Shown here: positions 34,222-42,180 of the stretch, piece after piece | How the letters are laid out: every line of letters starts with the position of its first letter | Position numbering within the stretch: position 1 is the stretch's first letter | NCBI GenBank assembly: GCA_902761035.1 | Contig: CACWIW010000011.1 | Location: forward strand, 1-60,387 | DNA: 60,387 bases | DNA from: an uncultured bacterium | Lineage (GTDB): Bacteria > Verrucomicrobiota > Kiritimatiellia > RFP12 > UBA1067 | Direction: 5' to 3' | Notes under the pieces: model-generated | Told to the model about the DNA's origin: nothing | The model's database searches: none | The model's input: the letters and a program-made list of their open reading frames with translations, nothing else | Translations under genes and position numbers: made by a program

Positions 34222-35454
34222 TCATTCGTACCTAAGGCAGTCGATGGGATTTAGACGGCTTGCGCGCCAGGCGGGATAGAAGCCGAAGAACATGCCCACG
34301 AACGCCGAAAAGAGGAATGCCCCGATGGCCGACGATGGCTCCACGAGGATCGGCCAGCCCTGGAGGTTGCCGATCGTCTGGGCACCCGCGACGCCGAGCG
34401 CGACGCCAAGCGCGCCACCAAGAGTGGAGAGCACAACGGCCTCGAGGATGAACTGCCCGAGGATGTTGGCGGGCGTGGCGCCGATGGCCATGCGGAGACC
34501 GATTTCGCGGATGCGCTCCGTGACCGAGACGAGCATGATGTTCATAATGCCGATGCCGCCCACGAGGAGCGAGATTGCAGCGACGGCCGCGAGAAGCACG
34601 GTCATCGTACTCGAGACTGCGCTCATCGTGGAGGTGATCTCCGCCATGTCGATGATGCGGAAGTCGTCGTCATCGTCGTCCGCAAGGCGGTGCCGTTGGC
34701 GGAGGAGCAGACCGATCTCGCGCTTCGCCTCGTCAAGCTGGTCCATCGAGTAGAGCGAGAGCTTGATGTGGCGCACGTTGTCGGGGAACTTGGAGGCTTG
34801 CAGCACGCGCTTCACGGTAGTGTAGGGCGCGAGCACGGCGTCGTCCTGGTCCTGTCCGAACCCTCCCACGCCCTTCACGCCCATCACGCCCTTCACCTTG
34901 AACGGCATGTTGCCGATGCGGATTGTGCGCCCCACGGGGTCGTCGTTGGGGAAGAGGTTGGTGGCCACGGTACGACCGATCAGGCACACGCGCGCGCACT
35001 GCTTCTCCTCCAGTTCGTCGAAGAAGCTCCCCTCCACCACGTCCCAGTTGCGGATCGTGCTGAACTCGGTGGAGCAGCCGTAGACGGTCGTGCTCCAGTT
35101 CTTCTCGGCGTAGACCACCTGCATCTGCGTGCGGACCTCCGGCGTGACGGCCTGCACGAGGTGCGAGAGTTCGCGCCGGATGGCGAGGCCGTCCGACGCC
35201 GTGAGACTCTGCCCTTCCCCGGCCGCGCCGCGTACGCCCGCTGCGGCGTGTCGCTGTTCGGAGAAGATCATCACCATGTTGTTGCCCATCTTCGAGATCT
35301 CGGCGACCATGTTGAGGGAGGCGCCGCGTCCGATCGCGAGCACCACGATCACGGCCGCGATGCCGAAGATGATGCCGAGCATCGTGAGTGCGCTGCGCGT
35401 CTTGTTACGCCAGATCGCGCGCACGGCCACGCGGAAGATCATGAACACGTTCAC
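34222..35454 (-). CDS. MacB-type ABC transporter permease
   Basis: 410 residues starting at a GTG that overlaps the ATPase stop (GTGA). An N-terminal helix (NKTRSALTMLGIIFGIAAVIVVLAIG) is followed by a large periplasmic MacB_PCD domain (residues about 40-260, with NLFPNDDPVGRTIRI) and three C-terminal helices (FtsX domain) with VGGIGIMNIMLVSVTERIREIGLRMAIGA, the MacB/LolC signature. It would form a dimer with the ATPase and work with the upstream adaptor and outer-membrane channel in mechanotransmission-type efflux. Confidence 0.92.
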   Translation of the reverse strand: MNVFMIFRVAVRAIWRNKTRSALTMLGIIFGIAAVIVVLAIGRGASLNMVAEISKMGNNMVMIFSEQRHAAAGVRGAAGEGQSLTASDGLAIRRELSHLVQAVTPEVRTQMQVVYAEKNWSTTVYGCSTEFSTIRNWDVVEGSFFDELEEKQCARVCLIGRTVATNLFPNDDPVGRTIRIGNMPFKVKGVMGVKGVGGFGQDQDDAVLAPYTTVKRVLQASKFPDNVRHIKLSLYSMDQLDEAKREIGLLLRQRHRLADDDDDDFRIIDMAEITSTMSAVSSTMTVLLAAVAAISLLVGGIGIMNIMLVSVTERIREIGLRMAIGATPANILGQFILEAVVLSTLGGALGVALGVAGAQTIGNLQGWPILVEPSSAIGAFLFSAFVGMFFGFYPAWRASRLNPIDCLRYE

Positions 35455-36185
35455 GCCGCACCTCCCGCGGATATTCCGACCGGTAGGGCGGTCGCCCCGC
35501 GACCGCCGTCATCCTTGATCAGATGCCCGTCGCGCATCACCAGGTGACGCTTCGCGTATGCGGCGATGTCGTCCTCGTGCGTTACCATCACTATGGTGAT
35601 GCCCTCGTTCGAGAGCTCGGTGAAGAGGTTCATTATCTCGATGGAGCTTTTCGTGTCGAGGTTGCCGGTGGGTTCGTCCGCGAAGAGGACCGGCGGCTCG
35701 TTCATGAGCGCGCGGGCGATCGCGACGCGCTGCTGCTGTCCGCCGGAAAGCTGCGCGGGCGTGTGCGTGCCGCGTCCGCCTAGCCCCACGCGCTCGAGCA
35801 ACGCGCGGGCGCGGGCGCGACGCGCGGAGCGTCCGAGCCGGCCGAGGTAGAAGTCAGGCAGTTCCACATTCTCGATTGCGGTTGTGCGGGCGAGGAGGTT
35901 GAAGTTCTGGAAAACGAACCCGAGCTTTTGGTTGCGGATGCGGGCGAGTTCCGAACGCGAGCGGCGGGCCACCTCTATGCCGTCGAGGAGGTAGCTGCCG
36001 CTAGTGGGCGTGTCAAGGCAGCCGAGGATGTTGAGCATCGTCGACTTGCCGCTTCCGGACGCGCCCATGATCGCCACAAACTCGCCATTCTCGATTGTGA
36101 GCGACACGCCGTCGAGCGCCGCCACGGGCTCCTCGCCGATCGCGTAGATCTTCCGAAGATCGCGTATTTCGATTAGGTGTTCCAT
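35451..36185 (-). CDS. MacB-type ABC transporter ATP-binding protein
   Basis: 244 residues from the ATG at 36185 ([19 protein letters not shown]), two bases after the adaptor stop; the longer upstream frame is not needed. Walker [11 protein letters not shown]-loop FVFQNFNLL, signature [15 protein letters not shown], Walker [13 protein letters not shown] and H-loop VMVTHEDD are all intact, and the sequence is typical of the LolD/MacB subfamily. The C-terminal [11 protein letters not shown] is encoded by a GGTAGGG palindromic insert rather than by conserved family sequence. Confidence 0.93.
   Translation of the reverse strand: MEHLIEIRDLRKIYAIGEEPVAALDGVSLTIENGEFVAIMGASGSGKSTMLNILGCLDTPTSGSYLLDGIEVARRSRSELARIRNQKLGFVFQNFNLLARTTAIENVELPDFYLGRLGRSARRARARALLERVGLGGRGTHTPAQLSGGQQQRVAIARALMNEPPVLFADEPTGNLDTKSSIEIMNLFTELSNEGITIVMVTHEDDIAAYAKRHLVMRDGHLIKDDGGRGATALPVGISAGGAA
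35482..35508. repeat. GGTAGGG palindromic element in the ABC ATPase C-terminus
   Basis: GGTAGG followed by stem GCGGTCGC / GCGACCGC with a CCC loop, in frame within the last codons of the ATPase gene. It matches the plan of elements at 20289 and 56891. Confidence 0.6.
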
Positions 36186-36187
36186 CG

Positions 36188-37456
36188 CTATTTCGCAGCA
36201 GGCGGGGTGGCCTTGGCGCTGTTCTTCTTCTGTCGCATCTGGCGCTTGGGCATGAACGGATTGGAGGGACCGCCCGCGCCGGAACCGCCCTTCGGCATAG
36301 CGGGCATCACGCCGAGAACGGCCTCGCGTCCCGCAAGCGACGCATCGCCCTTGATTTCCGTGACGGATCCGTCCGTAAGCCCAGTTCCGACCTCCACCGA
36401 CTCCGGTGTGCCGTCCGCGCCGAGCAGCCACAGCGTCTTCTCGCCGCTCGCCGGACGCGCACCCTCGCCAGGGCCGCCTGGGGATGGCGGATGGTAGCGG
36501 AAGGCAGCGGACGATACGGCGAGCACGCCGCGCGCCTCGGCGATGTGTACGGAGATGTTGGCGGTCATGCCGGGGAAAAGTTTTCCTGACGGATTGTCGG
36601 CTTCTATGATCACGGGGTACGTCACCACGGAGCTCGTGGTCGTGGACGCCATGCGCACCTGCGTGACCACCCCGGTGAACGTGTGGCCGGGATATGAATC
36701 GACGGCGAACGTGACGGCCTGCCCGTCGCGCACGCTACCGATGTCCGCCTCCGGCACCGTCGCCTCCACCTGGATGCGGCGGAGGTCGGTGGCGATCTTG
36801 AGGAGCGGCACGGCGTTCATGGACGAGACGACGGTCTGTCCTTCGTCCACGGAGCGGGTGATCACCACGCCGTCCACGGGCGAGACGATCGTGCAGTAGC
36901 CGAGGTTCGCCTTCGCCTGGCTCACGCTCGCCTCGCTCCGCTCCACGCTCGCCTTCGCGGCGGCGAGGGACGCGACGGCCGTGTCGCGCGCCTCAAGCGC
37001 GGAGTCGTAGTCCGCCACCGGCGCCATCTCGCGCTTCGAGAGCTTCTCCTTGCGGACGAGCGTCTTCTCCGCGAGGACAAGCTGCGCCTCGCATTTCTTC
37101 ACGTTCGCCTGGTTGGCGTGGAGCTCGCCGAGCGCGCTCTTGTAGTTGGCCTCGTACACGAGCGGGTCGATGAGCGCCACGACCTGTCCGTTCGTGACGG
37201 TAGAGTTGTAGTCCACGAACAGCTTCAGGACGCGTCCGTTCACCTGCGCGCCGACCTCCACCTCCTTGATCGGCTGCACGGTGCCCGTGGCCTCCACGGT
37301 GCGAAAAACGTCAGTGCGCACCACCGGCGCAGTGCGGTATCGCACGGCAGCCGCCTCTTCGTTGCGCGCTCCGTACCAGCGCCACGCCCACCATCCGGCG
37401 CCGCCGAGGACGGCAAGCCACACGATGCGCACGATCCATTTAATCAATATCTTCAT
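36188..37456 (-). CDS. MacA-like periplasmic adaptor (membrane fusion protein)
   Basis: 422 residues with an N-terminal membrane anchor (IVRIVWLAVLGGAGWWAW). The biotinyl-lipoyl half-motif VRTDVFRTVEATGTVQPIKEVEVGAQVNGRV, a long coiled-coil hairpin (about 110-200, LGELHANQANVKKCEAQLVLAEKT) and LGYCTIVSPVDGVVITRSVDEGQTV identify an HlyD/MacA adaptor. A Gly/Pro-rich loop (PPSPGGPGEGARP) and a Met/Lys-rich tail are unusual additions. It sits three bases after the TolC-like gene and two before the ATPase. Confidence 0.92.
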   Translation of the reverse strand: MKILIKWIVRIVWLAVLGGAGWWAWRWYGARNEEAAAVRYRTAPVVRTDVFRTVEATGTVQPIKEVEVGAQVNGRVLKLFVDYNSTVTNGQVVALIDPLVYEANYKSALGELHANQANVKKCEAQLVLAEKTLVRKEKLSKREMAPVADYDSALEARDTAVASLAAAKASVERSEASVSQAKANLGYCTIVSPVDGVVITRSVDEGQTVVSSMNAVPLLKIATDLRRIQVEATVPEADIGSVRDGQAVTFAVDSYPGHTFTGVVTQVRMASTTTSSVVTYPVIIEADNPSGKLFPGMTANISVHIAEARGVLAVSSAAFRYHPPSPGGPGEGARPASGEKTLWLLGADGTPESVEVGTGLTDGSVTEIKGDASLAGREAVLGVMPAMPKGGSGAGGPSNPFMPKRQMRQKKNSAKATPPAAK

Positions 37457-37459
37457 CTT

Positions 37460-38866
37460 TTATTTCCCAGTATTCGGTTTGTCATTGGGCAGGACGTGTC
37501 CGGTGAGTCGAATGAGCTCTGCCTCAGCGATCTCGCCCGCGTAGAACGCCTTCACGCGCGCACCAAGCGCGCTCGCGTATCCGCTCGCAGCGTCTGTGAA
37601 GTCGATGCGCGAGGCGTCGCCGAGGCGGTACTGCTCCACCACGGTGTCGAGGTTCTCCTTCGCCTGCTGCACCTCGATGCGCGCAGTCGCGAGCGACTCG
37701 CGCGCGTTATCGCGTGTCGCCGCCGCCACGGCGAGATCGTGCGAGAGGTCCTGCTCCGCCTCTTCCAGCTCCACGCGCGCAAGTTCCATCGCCACCACGG
37801 CCTCGTCAACGAGCGTCCGCTTGCGGAAACCGTCCAGAATGTTCTGCACCGCCCGGAAGCCCCACGACCAGTTCCAGGTGGGGTCGGCGAACGAGAACGC
37901 ACTCGAGAACGAAAGCGACGGGAAGAGGTCCGCGATCGCGTAGTCCACCTCGGCGGACGCCGCACGCAGCTTCGCGCGCAGCACCATGAGGGACGGCGCG
38001 TTCGTGCGCGCGAGGTCGAGCGCCTCGGCCGAATTGTAAGTCGTGGGCTTCAGGTCGGATTTCGACGTGGCAAGGGCGTCGGCCGCCACGGACATAACGT
38101 CCTCGCGCGTCGCGCGTTCAGCGGAAAGGCCGAGCGCGCGGATGAACGCCGCGCCGGCTGTCACCACCTCGTTCGAGGCGTTGATCGTGGCGAGCCGCGC
38201 GTCCGAGAGGTCCACGCGCGCCTTCAACACGTCAAGCTTCTTCACCTCCCCCTCCGAGAACAGCGACTCCGCCTGGCGGAGGTGTTCCGCGTACTGGAAC
38301 TCGTTCGTGCGGGCGACCTCCAGCAGCGCGTCGTTCCGGAGGAGCGTGAAGTACGACTTCGCCACGTCGTTGAACACCGCGAACTCCGCATCCGCGAGGT
38401 TGCGCTGCGCCGCAACGAGGTTCTCGCGCGCCTGGCGCTCCCGCGCGTCTATGCGCCCGAAGTCGTAGATGAGGAGATCGAGGGAGACGTCCGAGGTGAA
38501 CTTGCCCCTGTCCTGGTGCCAGGAGAAGTGGGTCGAGCGGTTCGCGGTGGACTGCGAGAAGCCGCTTGAGAGGTTCAACTGGAGTTCGCGGTCGCTCGTC
38601 ACGCGCGAGAGCTCAAGCGCGGCGTTGGTCACGGCGAGGTGCGCAGCCTCGATGCTCGGACGGTGGTTCATCGCCCACGCCACGTAGTCGACGAGTCGCA
38701 ATCCCCGCAAATCCACGTGCGTAACCTCTTTCGAGTTTGCTTTCGCATCGTCCGCCGCCTGAGCCACGTCGGCCTGCGCCGTACGAGCGCGCTTTATCGT
38801 GCTGCACCCGCACGCACATACTAGCGCTGCGGCTGCGCACAAACCTAATCTGCCTAATGAAGTCAT
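37460..38866 (-). CDS. TolC-family outer membrane efflux protein
   Basis: About 468 residues from the ATG at 38866; an ATG at 38872 is also in frame but touches the -10 box. A lipoprotein-like signal (LCAAAALVCACGCS) is followed by two outer-membrane-efflux repeats of long helices, with VDLRGLRLVDYVAWAMNHRPSIEAA and LAVAAATRDNARESLATARIEVQQAKENLDT. It is the first gene of an efflux operon with MacA- and MacB-like partners, forming a complete tripartite exporter. The promoter would start the transcript at or next to the ATG, suggesting leaderless translation. Confidence 0.9.
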   Translation of the reverse strand: MTSLGRLGLCAAAALVCACGCSTIKRARTAQADVAQAADDAKANSKEVTHVDLRGLRLVDYVAWAMNHRPSIEAAHLAVTNAALELSRVTSDRELQLNLSSGFSQSTANRSTHFSWHQDRGKFTSDVSLDLLIYDFGRIDARERQARENLVAAQRNLADAEFAVFNDVAKSYFTLLRNDALLEVARTNEFQYAEHLRQAESLFSEGEVKKLDVLKARVDLSDARLATINASNEVVTAGAAFIRALGLSAERATREDVMSVAADALATSKSDLKPTTYNSAEALDLARTNAPSLMVLRAKLRAASAEVDYAIADLFPSLSFSSAFSFADPTWNWSWGFRAVQNILDGFRKRTLVDEAVVAMELARVELEEAEQDLSHDLAVAAATRDNARESLATARIEVQQAKENLDTVVEQYRLGDASRIDFTDAASGYASALGARVKAFYAGEIAEAELIRLTGHVLPNDKPNTGK

Positions 38867-38872
38867 GCGCAT

Positions 38873-38903
38873 ATTATAACATACCTATGGGTATGTAAGT
38901 CAA
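38873..38903 (-). promoter_or_regulatory. Efflux operon promoter with 19-bp spacer and internal dyad
   Basis: On the minus strand TTGACT (38903-38898), a 19-base spacer, then TATAAT (38878-38873). The spacer consists almost entirely of the dyad ACATACC-CATA-GGTATGT (38896-38879). A 19-20-bp spacer carrying a dyad is characteristic of MerR-family activated promoters; a repressor operator is the alternative. Confidence 0.75.
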
Positions 38904-38966
38904 CAATGTAGAACACATGGAACTAAAAAAGTTTGCGCTGTACGCGGGAATGCGCGATGCCGTTGG

Positions 38967-40148
38967 CTACTTGGCACTGGTCGTAGTGATGTTCAGCGCC
39001 TGTTTCACGGCTTTGCCGTATGCCTTGGCAAGCGACCTCATACCCAGGTTGTTCGCATGGGTACCATCCACAGTCCCCTCGAAGTCGCCCGAGTACATCC
39101 CGTCCTTCGGGAGATGGATAAGTTTCGTCCACCCTTCGACGACAAGCCTTTCATAAAGCGCCCTCACGCAATCGTCCTTGTCGTTCGGGCCGCCGCAGTA
39201 GACATCGGACATCCCAGCCATCACGATCGGTACATTCGGCCTCCTCGCGCGGAGGTTGCGGATGAACGTCTCGTAACGGTCCCGGAACGCATCGGTCGTC
39301 ATGCTGCGCATGTTCCAGACGCAGTCCAGCACATAGCAACTCGCGTCGATGGCGGCGAGGTGTTCGCTCATCTCCAGCTCCATGAGGCCCGATCCCGAAA
39401 AACCGAGGTTCACGACCGGCACGTCGAGGTCGCGCCCCACGATGTTCACGAACGACATGCCGGGACGCGATGCGCATCCGCCCTGCGTGATCGACGTACC
39501 GTAGAACACAACGGGCTTGTCGATGCCGCTCGCGCGCGGCGGAAGCGACGAGACGGACGCCTCCGGATCGATGCCAAGCGTGAACGTCTTGATGCCATTG
39601 TAGAGCGGAAGGTTCACGAGGCACGGCGTCCCCGGCGTCCAGTCAAGCGAAAGGGCCGCACCCGCAGAGCTCGTGATGCGGCCCGCCTTGACGTAGCGCC
39701 AGCGCCCCTTCGCTGCATCGAACCGGTAGACGTCGATGCCGCTTACGCCCATGGCGGGCATGTGGTCCATCGAAAGGCTCGATTTGTACGGCGTCCACTT
39801 GAGCACAAGCCTCGTGGAATCGGTGGAGAACCTGAACAGCATCCCCGACGTGTTGTGCTTCCCAGACCGAACCCCGCTGTTGACGCTCGTCGTCACATTT
39901 GAGGGCAGACGGTCGTAGTAAAGCTCCGTGTTGTCGAACGCCCGACCCTCGAGGGGCAGTTCGCGTCCGTCATACCACTTCATGCCATCGCTGATGGTCG
40001 CACCCTCCGCCACAACCGTAAAGGTCAACAGCAGGGCGTAGAGCAGTGCCGATTTTGTCCATGTAGAACATGTAAAACATTTAGAAATTCTACATGTTTC
40101 TACACGTTCTACACGGCTAAAAAATCTCGAAATTAGGATACACGCCAT
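38967..40148 (-). CDS. Secreted SGNH-type esterase (active-site complete paralogue)
   Basis: 393 residues starting two bases after the upstream paralogue's stop, with AGGGGAGG five bases before the ATG. The N-terminus is unusually long before the hydrophobic signal core (SALLYALLLTFTVVAEGA), because about 50 bases of a TCTACATGTT-type mini-repeat are translated there. A beta-rich N-terminal domain (residues about 50-190, GIDVYRFDAAKGRWRYVK) precedes the SGNH domain: VVFYGTSITQGGCASRPG (Ser), NLGFSGSGLMELEM, VLDCVWNM and VDGTHANNLGM (Asp/His). This plan matches CE20-like sialate or acetyl esterases. Confidence 0.82.
   Translation of the reverse strand: MACILISRFFSRVERVETCRISKCFTCSTWTKSALLYALLLTFTVVAEGATISDGMKWYDGRELPLEGRAFDNTELYYDRLPSNVTTSVNSGVRSGKHNTSGMLFRFSTDSTRLVLKWTPYKSSLSMDHMPAMGVSGIDVYRFDAAKGRWRYVKAGRITSSAGAALSLDWTPGTPCLVNLPLYNGIKTFTLGIDPEASVSSLPPRASGIDKPVVFYGTSITQGGCASRPGMSFVNIVGRDLDVPVVNLGFSGSGLMELEMSEHLAAIDASCYVLDCVWNMRSMTTDAFRDRYETFIRNLRARRPNVPIVMAGMSDVYCGGPNDKDDCVRALYERLVVEGWTKLIHLPKDGMYSGDFEGTVDGTHANNLGMRSLAKAYGKAVKQALNITTTSAK
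40060..40115. repeat. TCTACATGTT-type mini-repeat within the signal-peptide codons
   Basis: Clustered copies of GTAGAACATG / CTACATGTTT / CTACACGTTCTACA in both orientations. A related fragment (TGTAGAACACATGGA) lies near 38906, on the 3' side of the gene. Confidence 0.6.
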
Positions 40149-40150
40149 AA

Positions 40151-42142
40151 CTACCTCCCCTCCTCGATCTTCGCCTTGAACAAAGTCGGCGGGTTATCTC
40201 CACCGCGAGGGATTTCCGCCGTCGCCGTGTCACCGTTCGAAAAGTCATCATTCGGGATCGTCACGGAAACCGACGTGGCGGACGCGAACGCCTCGACCGT
40301 CGCCGCGCCGTAGAACTTCAGGACGCCGTTCGTCTTCTGCGCAATCTTGCCGGTTCTCTCAAGCGTAACGCCGATCGTCACCTTGTCTGACGCGACGTCG
40401 ATGCTGGTGATCCTGAAGGTGTAGGATGTCTCGCCCGTGACGTCCAGGTTGAGAAGATATGCCTTGTTGAAATCATCCGCCGAAAGGGCAGACACCGCAT
40501 TGCTGACGACCGTCTTGCCCCCGGCGCAGCTGTTGAGCCATGCCGCCTTCGCCGCGTCGAGGATGACGGAGGCATTGTCTTTCAACAGCACTTCGTCGTC
40601 CGCCGCAAATCCCTCGAAGACCACGTATTCGCCCACAATGGAAGTTAGGAAACCACTGCCGCTGAACAGAACCTCGGAAACGGCGGAGCCTGTCGCCGCC
40701 AGCTGAAAGGATTCTTGAACAGGATTTTCCCTTGCCCTCAATCTTGTAAATCCTGTTAATCCTGTCTTCACCTCAACCCCATACGTTCCCTTCTTGTAGT
40801 CGAACGTGAAGCGGAATGTGTACTCGACGCCGATCTGAGGCGTCACGCCCTCGGCGGCAACGTCAATCCACCTTCCCATCGTCCACGCCTGGAAGCATCC
40901 GTTCGTGCCGATCCAGACAGCGCCTTGCGTTCCCGGCTTGGGCTCCTCAGCTTCTCCAGGAATGGTATCGAACGTCGCCGTCACCTCCAGCGTGACGGGT
41001 GTGCCGCCGGAGGGGACATTCGGCGTGAATGCCCGCTCACCGTACAAGTCGGCCTTTCGCGTCACGGCGTCGTAGGCGATGCCGGGCGCCCACGTTCCGG
41101 TGAGGGATGCCGTATCGGCCGACTCATCCACCCAGGTGAGGTCGGGCCACAGCGTCCTCTTGAGCGTCCGGCAATACGCTTCCGCGAGCGCCGTCATGCC
41201 ATAGTCATCGGCATAGTCGCCGTCTATGGCTCCGTCGTCGTCGTCCGCGATCGTTTCGGCCATGACGATTGGCACGTCCGGCCTCCTCTCGCGGAGGTTG
41301 CGGACGAACGCCTCGCGGTCCGCCGTCGCGTCCATGCCGCGGACGCCGTCCAGCACGTAGCAGCTCGCGTCGATGGCGGCGAGGTGCTCGCTCATCTCCA
41401 GCTCCATGAGACACCCGCCGGAGAAACCGAGATTCACGACCGGCACGTCGAGCATCCGCCCGACGATGTTCACGAACGAGAGGCCTGGACGCGACGCGCC
41501 GAGCCCCTGGGTGACGGCCGAGCCATAGAAGACGACCGGCTTGACGCTGCCGCCGCGGTGCGGAGGCAGCCTGTAAACTGACGCTTCCGAATCGATGCCG
41601 AGCGAGAACTCCCGGATGCCGTTGAAGAGAGGAAGGTTCACGAGACATGGCGTCCCCGGCGTCCAGTCGATAGAAAGGCTTGCGCCGCTGGCGCTCGAGA
41701 TGCGCCCCGTCTTCACATAGCGCCAGCAACCGCTTGCCGCGTCGAACCGATAGACATCGATGCCGCTCGCGCCCGTCGCCGCCATGTTGTCCGCCGAAAG
41801 GCTCGTGTTGTACGGCGTCCACTTGAACACAAGACTCGTGGAATCGGTGGAGAACCTGAACTGCATCCCCGCCGTGTGGTGCTTCGCCGTCCTGACCGCG
41901 CTGTTGACGCCCGTCGTCACATTTGTGGGCAAACGGTCGTAGTACTGCTCCGTTCCGTCGAACGCCCGGCCCTCGATGGGCAGATACCGGCCGTCGATCC
42001 ACTTAACGCCGTCAGAGATGACGACATCGGGAACTACCATGTCCGGGTCGAACGCCCCGGCGTCGCCCCGCGCCGGTAAACTTGCCGCGCACGCCGCAGC
42101 CGCTACACACGCGGCAAACATTCTCGAAACGGATCTTCGCAT
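40151..42142 (-). CDS. SGNH-type esterase paralogue with degenerate active site and extra C-terminal domain
   Basis: 663 residues, with AGGAG nine bases before the ATG and signal peptide MFAACVAAAACAASLPARG. Residues about 30-330 are strongly similar to the downstream paralogue, with YGSAVTQGLGASRPG retaining the Ser. The segment after VPIVMAETI is shortened by about 35 residues, and the catalytic block DGTHANNLGM has become DGDYADDYGM, replacing His with Tyr. A C-terminal extension (about 330-663) contains a LamG-like beta-sandwich (TWAPGIAYDAVTRKADLYG) and a tail ending LFKAKIEEGR. It is probably a binding protein or pseudoenzyme. A mini-repeat encodes part of the extension (GLTGFTRLRARENPVQ). 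Confidence 0.75.
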   Translation of the reverse strand: MRRSVSRMFAACVAAAACAASLPARGDAGAFDPDMVVPDVVISDGVKWIDGRYLPIEGRAFDGTEQYYDRLPTNVTTGVNSAVRTAKHHTAGMQFRFSTDSTSLVFKWTPYNTSLSADNMAATGASGIDVYRFDAASGCWRYVKTGRISSASGASLSIDWTPGTPCLVNLPLFNGIREFSLGIDSEASVYRLPPHRGGSVKPVVFYGSAVTQGLGASRPGLSFVNIVGRMLDVPVVNLGFSGGCLMELEMSEHLAAIDASCYVLDGVRGMDATADREAFVRNLRERRPDVPIVMAETIADDDDGAIDGDYADDYGMTALAEAYCRTLKRTLWPDLTWVDESADTASLTGTWAPGIAYDAVTRKADLYGERAFTPNVPSGGTPVTLEVTATFDTIPGEAEEPKPGTQGAVWIGTNGCFQAWTMGRWIDVAAEGVTPQIGVEYTFRFTFDYKKGTYGVEVKTGLTGFTRLRARENPVQESFQLAATGSAVSEVLFSGSGFLTSIVGEYVVFEGFAADDEVLLKDNASVILDAAKAAWLNSCAGGKTVVSNAVSALSADDFNKAYLLNLDVTGETSYTFRITSIDVASDKVTIGVTLERTGKIAQKTNGVLKFYGAATVEAFASATSVSVTIPNDDFSNGDTATAEIPRGGDNPPTLFKAKIEEGR
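40708..40767. repeat. AATCCTGTTAATCCTGT-type mini-repeat inside coding sequence
   Basis: The plus strand carries TTGAACAGGATTTT and then CTTGTAAATCCTGTTAATCC, a widely dispersed bacterial mini-repeat type. It is translated in frame in the esterase paralogue (GLTGFTRLRARENPVQES). Confidence 0.6.
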
Positions 42143-42180
42143 CTAACGACACTCCTAACGCACAACCATGGCAAACGACT

